Assembly (NCBI GenBank): GCA_033439765.1
Contig: JAULSN010000004.1
Coordinates: forward strand, 1,374,001 to 1,438,000
DNA: 64,000 bases
Origin: Lasiosphaeria ovina
Lineage: Eukaryota > Ascomycota > Sordariomycetes > Sordariales > Lasiosphaeriaceae
Direction: 5' to 3'
A program made the position numbers and the translations under genes. A model generated the notes under the pieces. It was not told the DNA's origin. It did not search any database and saw only the letters and a list, made by a program, of their open reading frames with translations. Positions 56,565 to 64,000 of this stretch are shown one piece after another (the first letter of the stretch is position 1; each line of letters opens with the position of its first letter).

Positions 56565-59511
56565 CTTGGTTTTGTCTGGCTGGCTGCTTGTCAGGGGGGT
56601 TTTTGCGGGTGTTGGGCAGGTACCGGCGAGCGGTGGCGTGGCATAGGCCGGGTGGTATATATACCGGCTTCTATTTTGAGGGCCGGCACTGGGTAATGTC
56701 TGTCTGTCTGGCTTGTCTGTCCTGTCTGTCGTGGCGGACGGATAATTGGGGCGGCTGTCATGGCATATGAGGCTTGGCGGTGGTTTCTGACGGGAGACGA
56801 GGCCCGCCTCGGCAGTTTGAGAGGCTGGTGATTGGCAGGTTTAGTGGTAGCCCATCTATATATATGCAATAAAGCGCGCGCCTGGACGAGCCCGGGTGAT
56901 TGCCGTGGCGGTGCGATGCGTTAATAATTATCTGGTTTGAGGGCTTGTGGTCTTGCGGTCTTGGTTTGGGACAAGGCCTAAAATTTGCTGTACGACGGTT
57001 GCAGAACAAATATGTTCGATGAGGCCGTTTTCCCCCCCATTTCTGTGCATCTTGCGAGTTCTGGTCTGGTTGTTGCTTTGGAACTGAATATCTGACATGG
57101 GCGGTAACCAAGGTAACAACGAACAGCACCATGTGAGTAGAGGAGAATTGCATGGTTGGCGCTGATCTTTTATCCATGTTGTTGTCTGCATTGCCCCTCG
57201 AGGGGAAGGAATTAACTCTGCGAACGTTGACTTTGGATGTCGCGCTTGAAATTAGGAACGACGAATGTGCATTATCTTGGTATCTTGACTAAGGTAAATG
57301 AAAATGAAGTCTTGGACACCACAAGCAATGAGCATGAATCTGATCAAATGAATGTGTGCTGAATATTTTGCCTTGACCGGAAAGGAGCTAAAAGGAGAAG
57401 ACTCGTTCGTTGTTCGTTGAAACCGCAGGCATTATCCAAGTATTTAGACCTAGCTGTCAATAATCAACTGTCAAGTATGTATACTAGGCTTGTGATCAGC
57501 TGAAACTGCAAAGATATATGGGTAGGTTGGTATTGTGCTTGCTGGCCGACGTTGTCAGCCTACTGAGTCAATGCCAATGTTGATGTTCATAACGCGACTA
57601 AGAGATGTAGCCTATATCACACGGCCTCTTGTCTCTGAACGCTACTCTTCTAGAGAGGGTGGGTCTTGAATACAGGCTTGCTCTATTAATTATTCGTTGC
57701 TTGCCCCTGGGTAATCATTTGACCAACACGGGACAGGACAACTACGCCATCCTCCGTTCCCATGCCTGAAATAACGAACACACCCATACTTCATCTGTCA
57801 ATGGTCAGATTCGCCAATGGCTGCATGGCCGAAGCAAGTGTGAGTCGGCCAGAACAATTTGCACCCAGTCACAGTGTCTTGGAAACAGCAGTCTGCGTGT
57901 CTTAATTCTCACAATAATTAACTGGCTTGGCAACTCAATCCGGCGCACGAATCCCACCAACCATGCACGCCCAACCCGGCCACCCAGAGCGCCGTGTCGG
58001 ATCGCATCCCCCGGCTCCGTCGGAAGTGTTGATATGCAATATTCGCCACTTCTTGGACCTCTCGGAGCGCCATGAGTCTTGGTCTTGGTGCAATCGTGCT
58101 GGGAATGGGCATATTCATTGACACACTCTTCTCACTTTGGTTGTGCATATTGTGCAGCGGATTGCTTTGACAAGGCATCATTGTGTGAGTAATTGGTTAT
58201 CTCTTTCCAGTCTGCCCATTATTCCTCTCCCTTCCCCAACACATTTACTTGGATGCCCATCTTTGAACTCGCAGCACCGGCATCCTTCTCGGACAACCGA
58301 GGCTGTCCATCGTCTCCATGTGTTGTACAGTACGTGAGGCGTAGATGTTGGCGAGGGCGTGGAGGGTTGCAACCACCAGGGCCCGGTGCGGCGTTAGGCG
58401 AATCGGAGGCGGGAGCTCCGCAGTGAACAATTTCCGGGGTAAATTGGGCGCCAGTAGTGGTCGGCTGCCGGCGAGCAGAGAACAGACGCTAGGAACATGG
58501 CATCACGCCAATCACAACAGCAACAAACACACCACCTTGGAGGCGTGCGGTGGGAGCAACTGCCGGGCCCTTCTGCCCCCCCCCCCCCCCCCCCCCTGGC
58601 CTCGGCTGGCCACCTCGGTTGGGCGAGGGCAGCGTGTCGACCTCGCCAGCTTCGGCAAAAAGGGGTCGAAGGAATCAGGGAGGGGCCGATAAATTTCCCC
58701 ACTGAAGGCTGTGTGACCGTGATGCACGCCGCCGGGGGACCATGGGGGGATCTGGCGACGTCGTTGGAAATGCGGGGACGAGTCTCCGCACTGCAATCAG
58801 CCCCGTGCCGGGAAAATATGGGGACTGGCCCCGTGAAGTCATCACGGACGCGGTACTGTACTCGCTCCTGCTCTGGGTGAACATGCCTCCCTGCCTATCA
58901 AAACAGACCAGGCACTGCCACTAACACCAGCACACGTTGGCCTCCCATTGGAAAGGGGTCACGCTGTCAACGCAGCCAACCGCAGAGCCCGAGATAATGG
59001 CAAGGTGTGATTAATGGCACGTCGGCGGCGTAACCCATAATAGCCTGCCCAGTCGCCGATCTGCACCACTGAATAATGAATATAGTTGTAGACCAAGACA
59101 GGGAGCTTACAATGTACCGGTACAGACTGGCAGAGACCCCAACGTTGTGTCACCACTACATGCTCATGCTACACGGCTCTGTGATATACCTCTCCCAGAC
59201 CCGGTACCCTCCCGCGAGGTAGCCTCTCTCTTGGCAGCCGGCGTGAGAGTACTGCTCCGGGCAGTCCCCCAGACCTGCTCCGCGAGCCCTTGGTTCCCCA
59301 GATTCCAGATTGCGTCCCCACGATCGTCTGCCGATTCCCCCGCCGGGCCAAGACGGTTTTGAGTGCTCGCCGCCATGCAGCTGGATTAAACTCGTGTTTG
59401 GCTATGCCATGGCCGGTTCCGTTTTCTTCAGTAGATTGTAGATTGTCGAGGCAAGTGAGCACGGCGGGCCTGCGTCTGGGACTGGCCAGCTGCCAAGACC
59501 CTGGCCAGGCT
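56565..59511. other. Long intergenic region upstream of cellobiohydrolase
   Basis: About 2.9 kb. The segment 57200-57950 is AT-rich. A run of 21 C lies at 58576-58596. The last 450 bp are the cellobiohydrolase promoter, with a CCCCAG (reverse of CTGGGG, a CreA-type site) near 59268. No gene was recognised. Confidence 0.5.
58576..58596 (+). repeat. Poly(C) tract, 21 nt
   Basis: 21 consecutive C about 1 kb upstream of the cellobiohydrolase start; the G-rich strand could form a quadruplex. Length error is likely in such a tract. Confidence 0.85.
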
Positions 59512-59516
59512 TATAA
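59512..59516 (+). promoter_or_regulatory. TATA box of the GH7 cellobiohydrolase
   Basis: TATAA in the context CTTATAAGAG, 112 nt before the ATG, as usual for fungal cellulase genes. Confidence 0.65.
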
Positions 59517-59623
59517 GAGCGAGGGACGGTCGGCACAAAGTCGCCGATCGAGATACCTGTGGTCTACCTGCGCTCAGCTGTAGCGGAACTTTTCGTCTCC
59601 CCCCCCACCTCAGATTCACAATT

Positions 59624-61224
59624 ATGAAGCAATATCTGCAGTACCTGGCGGCGGCGCTGCCCCTGATGGGCCAGGCGGCGGGCCAGCAGGTGGGCAAGGA
59701 GCAGAGCGAGACGCACCCCAAGATGTCGTGGAAGAAGTGCACGGGGTCGGCGTCGTGCTCGACGGTCAGCGCCGAGGTGGTCATCGACGCCAACTGGCGG
59801 TGGCTGCACACGTCGGGCACGACCAAGAACTGCTACGACGGCAACAAGTGGACCAGCGCGTGCACGTCGAGCACCGACTGCGCCGAAAAGTGCGCCCTCG
59901 AGGGCGCCACGTACCAGAAGACGTACGGCGCCTCCACCAGCGGCGACGCCCTCACCCTCAAGTTCCTGACCAAGGGCGATTACGGCACCAACATCGGCTC
60001 GCGCTTCTACCTGATGAACGGCGCCTCCAAGTACCAGATGTTCACCCTCATGGACAACGAGTTCACCTTTGACGTCGACCTGTCCAAGGTCGACTGCGGC
60101 CTCAACGCGGCTCTGTACTTTGTCGCTATGGAAGAGGACGGCGGCATGGCCAAGTACTCGGCCAACAAGGCCGGCGCCAAGTACGGCACAGGCGTGCGTA
60201 TTTACACCTCCCCCTAACCTACCTAGTTCACTATCTAACACCCCTGGCAGTACTGCGACGGCCAGTGCGCGCGCGACCTCAAGTTTGTCGGCGGCAAGGC
60301 CAACTTTGACGGCTGGAAGGCGTCGTCCAACGACCCCAACGCCGGCGTGGGGCCGTACGGGGCGTGCTGTGCCGAGATTGACGTCTGGTGCGTTTTAGGT
60401 CTACCCCCTTTTTAGTTACGTGTTCCTAACAAATACGCAGGGAGTCCAACGCGTACTCGTTCGCCTTCACGCCGCACGCGTGCGTTGACAACAAGTACCA
60501 CGTGTGCGAGACGACGGGCTGCGGCGGCACGTACTCGGACGACCGCTTCTCGGGCGACTGCGACGCCAACGGCTGCGACTACAACCCGTACCGCATGGGC
60601 AACCCCGACTTTTACGGGAAAGGCAAGACGGTCGACACGACCAAGAAGTTTACGTGCGTTTTCTGCCCGTCTACCCCTTACCCAGTTAGTCACCGAGTAC
60701 TGACAGGCTGGAATTCACAGCGTCGTGTCGCGGTTCGAAAAGAACAAGCTCACGCAGTTCATGGTGCAGGGGGGCAAGAAGATTGAGATCCCGGCGCCCA
60801 AGATCGATGGGGTGCCGTCGGACAGCAGCGCCATCACGCCCGAGTTCTGCGAGGCGCAGCCCAAGGCGTTTGGCGACCGCAACCGCTTCTCCGAGGTCGG
60901 CGGCTTCGACCAGCTCAACCAGGCCCTGTCCGTGCCCATGGTGCTCGTCATGTCGCTGTGGGACGACCACTACGCCAACATGCTGTGGCTCGACTCCACC
61001 TACCCCCCCGACAAGGCCGGCCAGCCCGGCGCCGCCCGCGGCGACTGCGCCCAGGACTCGGGCGTGCCCGCCGACGTCGAGTCAAAGTCGGCCAACGCGT
61101 ATGTGCTCTGCCTGTCCTTTCTCATTGTTGCATGGTACTATGCTGACATCTTTCGCACAAATAAAGCCAGGTCATCTACTCCAACATCCGCTTCGGCCCT
61201 GTCGGCTCGACCGTCGCCGTCTAA
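59624..61224 (+). CDS. cbh1: Cellobiohydrolase, glycoside hydrolase family 7
   Basis: Secreted enzyme that releases cellobiose from the reducing ends of cellulose chains by a retaining mechanism. Exons 59624-60193, 60251-60387, 60441-60653, 60721-61098 and 61167-61224 give 451 aa. A signal peptide ([20 protein letters not shown]) precedes the mature start [12 protein letters not shown]. The catalytic motif is EIDVWE: nucleophile Glu232, Asp234 and acid/base Glu237. Flanking GH7 marks are KYGTGYCDGQC (rebuilt by intron 1), GPYGACCAE and [18 protein letters not shown]. Numerous cysteines fit the disulfides of the family. The length and loop content point to cellobiohydrolase rather than endoglucanase. 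There is no cellulose-binding module or linker; the protein ends after the catalytic domain at GSTVAV. Confidence 0.95.
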
Positions 61225-61388
61225 TAAGGTGGCCATCTATCCAGGCACCCAAGTCAAGATACACAGGGCGACCAGGCGGTGTGTGGCGTGTGGTGTTGTC
61301 GTCATGTTCGATTCAGTAGTAAATATGCAGTGTCTACCTTGGTCAGTGTGTCAGAAAATAGTAGTAGCAGTAGTAGCAGTAGTAGTAG

Positions 61389-61428
<40 letters not shown>

Positions 61429-62467
61429 ATATACGCTATGCAGTCCACTCATTGCCATGTCACGTCGTTCGCTTTTGTAAACCTGTGATTTCTGTGCAGC
61501 ACCGCAAATACAGTGGAGTGTGGCTGTGTCCGGCTTTGCTCGCCTGTGGGACCGCGGGGGAAGCAGCATGCATATCGACACCAAAGAACCACGTCTGCGA
61601 GGCTGCGAGACAGAGAGGGTATATCTGACTGGTCTAATCAGGGGCTGACATGGTGTGTGCATGGGTAAAACGAATCTTTTCGTGAATGAGGTAGGGCTGC
61701 GATGTACAGATACGCCGCGTCATAAAGTCCTGTTTGTACTGCCCAGGTTCCCACGGGGGCCATCTGGGGAGGCAGGCCGTCGAGATCAGGGTCTGCCAGC
61801 TGGCAACGTTGACGGATTCGTGGCAGAGCTAATGACGTGCGTCGTAATCACAACTCTTCCGTAACGGAGGAGGAACAGTCAGGAACGGAATGTCGAGACC
61901 TGACCAGGTTGGTATCAAAATCTGGTTTTCGTCATGCCAGGCAAGATATGGGTTGCGCGCTCCCGTGCCGACAGCCGAGCAGCAAATGGCCAAAACCGGC
62001 ACCACGCCGCGGCGACCTGGCTAATGCCCGGAGGCGGTGTGGGGGTGCCTGTTTCTGGACATGACCGCCAAGTTTTATATTGTCGCCTCATGTTCGAGGG
62101 CAGTCTGGCGAGGTGCCTTTGCTAGACACCAGGGTGGGTGTATGCAAGTCGGTCTTGAGGCAGACAGTTCCGCCGTTTTGAAATGGTGCATTGCGTCTCA
62201 AGGCCTCGCCAAATTATCAAAGTCTTGCGGAAGATGAGTTCATTGACGTGTTCATATTCGGACATACACCAACTGGATTAGACTGCGCACTGAGTTGAAC
62301 GAGATACTTGTATTTTTCTGTGTCTGTTAATGAAACTACCTAATTAATTAACTATTCTTCCAAAACGAGAGGACTTAATGTCGAGGACATGCGTGGAAAC
62401 TCGACTTGATACAATACAATGCACACATGATGATTGTGTTGCGTTGCGTGTGAGACAAAACCACAGT
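61225..62467. other. Intergenic region between convergent genes, with microsatellite
   Basis: About 1.2 kb. A trinucleotide run, first AGT/AGC then GTT, covers about 61364-61428 in the 3' flank of the cellobiohydrolase. No gene was recognised. Confidence 0.5.
61364..61428 (+). repeat. AGT/GTT trinucleotide microsatellite
   Basis: A stretch of AGT/AGC units passes directly into about 14 GTT units. Confidence 0.9.
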
Positions 62468-63674
62468 TCAGCACAACACAGCATACAGCACCACACCAAC
62501 CATCGCCAAATCAACGCCGCGCAAGCCCCAGACACGTTGCGCCGCAGCATATCCGATGCGGGCGGCGGCCGACGACAGGTCCGGTGGCGCCGTGCTCCTG
62601 CTGCCCGCGGGCGCGTCGGCCTTGAACGCCCCAGAATCAACGTCTGACGACGACGTGTTCATGGACACGTCAAACAGTTTCCGGTCGGCGGCAGCAGGAA
62701 TACTTTTGCTGGCACCCCCGTCGTCGTCATCGCCATCGTCATCATGGTAGTCGGCCGAGAACAGCCTGTCCCCGTCGTCGTCCTGCATGGCGATGATGCT
62801 GGTCCAGTCGCCCGAGCGGTCGCCGTACGCGTAGCTGGCCGCCGGGTTTGCGTTGGCTACCGTCACGCGCTCCACGTACATGGTGAAGGGCCCGGCCGAG
62901 TAGTTGGTCAGGCCGCCGGCCCAGGCGATGGTGCCGTTGGCGTTACGCGCGTCGCCGCCGGCCCAGACGCCCAGCTTGAGCCGCATGGGCGTCTGCGGGA
63001 AGTTGAGGCCGCCGACCGCGTCGTCGTACGCCAGCGTCCGCACCGCGCCGCCGTCGACGTACCACGTGATGGCCGCCGGCGTCCAGTCGATCGTGTAGTT
63101 ATGCAGCGCGCCCTGCGCGTCGGCGACGCCCGCCGTGCCGCCGCGGTCGTACGTCGTCGTGTTGCCCTTGCCAAAGTAGTTGGTCTGCACCTCGCCCGCG
63201 TCGCCGCCCAGCCACTCCCAGTCCACCTCGTCGAGGTCGTCCGACTCGAGCACCACGCAGCTGACGATGCCCGTGCCCGGCGCCGCGCGCATGTGCACCT
63301 CGGCGCGCCCGAAGAAGAAGTACCACGCCGTCTCCATCGTCGGCGAGTTGCCCTGCTCGGCGATGGTGAACGCCGCGCCCAGCGGCGTGTACGTCACGGC
63401 CCCCGTGCCCACCGACGACCAGTGCGTCGCGTCGCCGCCCTGCCGGAAGTCGACATCGTACACGGGCGCCGCCAGCCCCAGGTCCGACGGACAGGTCACT
63501 GTGTGTAGGGCAGCGCGCGGCACGTATCAGTTCCGAGCGGGCATTGCGTGGCCTGTGGTAGGGACACGGCTGTTACTACTGACCGAGAGTCGGGTTGCAA
63601 TTTGTGAACGTCTGCGATGCAGCTAACGCAGCGAGCGCTAGAAAAGACGAAAATTCCCAGAGCGGACGGCCCAT
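62468..63674 (-). CDS. GH16 cell-wall transglycosylase of the CRH type, GPI-anchored
   Basis: Crh enzymes join chitin to beta-glucan in the fungal wall. Exons 63584-63674 and 62468-63498 give 373 aa; the 85-nt intron joins QTFTNCNPTL to VTCPSDLGLA. A signal peptide (MGRPLWEFSSFLALAALAAS) comes first. The GH16 catalytic motif DEVDWEWLG has the two Glu and the Asp in ExDxE order. Supporting marks are VYDVDF, ETAWYFFFGRAEVHMRAAPG, NYTIDWTPAAITWYVDG and MRLKLGVWAGGD. After the domain come an acidic stretch (QDDDGDRLFSADYHDDDGDDDD), a Ser-rich region and a hydrophobic tail (GVDLAMVGVVLYAVLC), as expected for a GPI signal. It faces the cellobiohydrolase, end to end. Confidence 0.9.
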
Positions 63675-64000
63675 TTGGCAGACTAATGATCGGGGGTGAC
63701 AGCCCCGGAATATGGTTGAGGGCGATAAGGGTGTTAGACACTTCTTGTTTAATAGGGAGGTAATTATTGCAACGCAGGCAGAAACGCGGCGAGTGTTACG
63801 CTTCTAGGGAAGGAGAGAAGGCAGAGACGAAAAGTCCGAATTAAGGAGTAAATGAGGAAAACGAACGACAAAAGACACGATCCAAATAAAAAGAGGTAAG
63901 GCAATGGAGCGGAGAAAGGGAGAAAGGGGCAGCTGAAAGTCCTCGTCGCGCGCCCAAAGACTGAGGTTCCACAGTGGCTTCCATCTGGTGCTCTGTTGAC
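63675..64000. other. 5' flank of the CRH gene
   Basis: 326 bp, probably the promoter of the - strand CRH gene. Purine-rich sequence from 63800. No gene was recognised. Confidence 0.4.

Noticed and set aside
1..64000. CRISPR arrays, rRNA and bacterial-type operons
   Set aside because: The DNA is eukaryotic with spliced genes; no regularly spaced repeats or rRNA sequence were seen.

Overview
The window is nuclear DNA of a filamentous ascomycete, most likely a cellulolytic Sordariomycete. The genes are G+C-rich and sparse. They are cut by short (40-130 nt) introns with GT...AG ends and CTGAC/CTAAC-type branch points. The families are typical of such fungi: zinc-cluster regulators, HET and NACHT proteins, GH7 cellobiohydrolase, GH16 CRH enzyme, CE15 esterase, UV endonuclease UVE1 and a fungal PARP. 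No tRNA, rRNA, CRISPR array or intact transposon was found. All intron-exon models were read by eye; the main ones join into open frames whose lengths divide by three.

Layout. 1.3-3.7 kb: a zinc-cluster transcription factor whose zinc module is split over three small exons. 6.0-7.1 kb: myo-inositol oxygenase. 7.5-13.5 kb: a stretch of damaged genes, namely a frameshifted coiled-coil protein, a kinase-like remnant, a frameshifted HET-domain gene and a CBM1-CE15 esterase that has lost its catalytic serine. 14.2-16.5 kb: UVE1. 19.6-25.1 kb: a tiny Cys-rich protein and two uncharacterised proteins. 25.9-28.2 kb: PARP. 29.4-33.1 kb: a regulator with two zinc clusters, tail to tail with a nine-helix membrane protein. 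36.4-38.0 kb: a molybdenum-cofactor-sulfurase-like PLP enzyme. 38.4-43.2 kb: a decayed SNF2 helicase, head to head with a decayed NACHT gene that carries a HET-protein tail. 43.3-45.7 kb: two alpha/beta hydrolases. 48.3-52.5 kb: a large secreted protein joining a quinoprotein-like beta-propeller to a multicopper oxidase through a serine linker. 54.3-56.6 kb: a single-pass membrane protein and a DUF8021-like secreted protein. 59.6-63.7 kb: GH7 cellobiohydrolase and GH16 CRH transglycosylase.

How the genes relate. There is no clear biosynthetic cluster. Several genes concern the cell surface or plant-wall breakdown (CE15 remnant, oxidase fusion, GH7, GH16, secreted DUF8021-like protein). Two are DNA-damage genes (UVE1, PARP). 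A third theme is loss: six genes carry frameshifts, internal deletions or stops, several of them kinds linked to self/non-self recognition. Several in-frame stops are TAG where CAG would fit, which is compatible with C-to-T mutation. The most unusual intact gene is the propeller-oxidase fusion.
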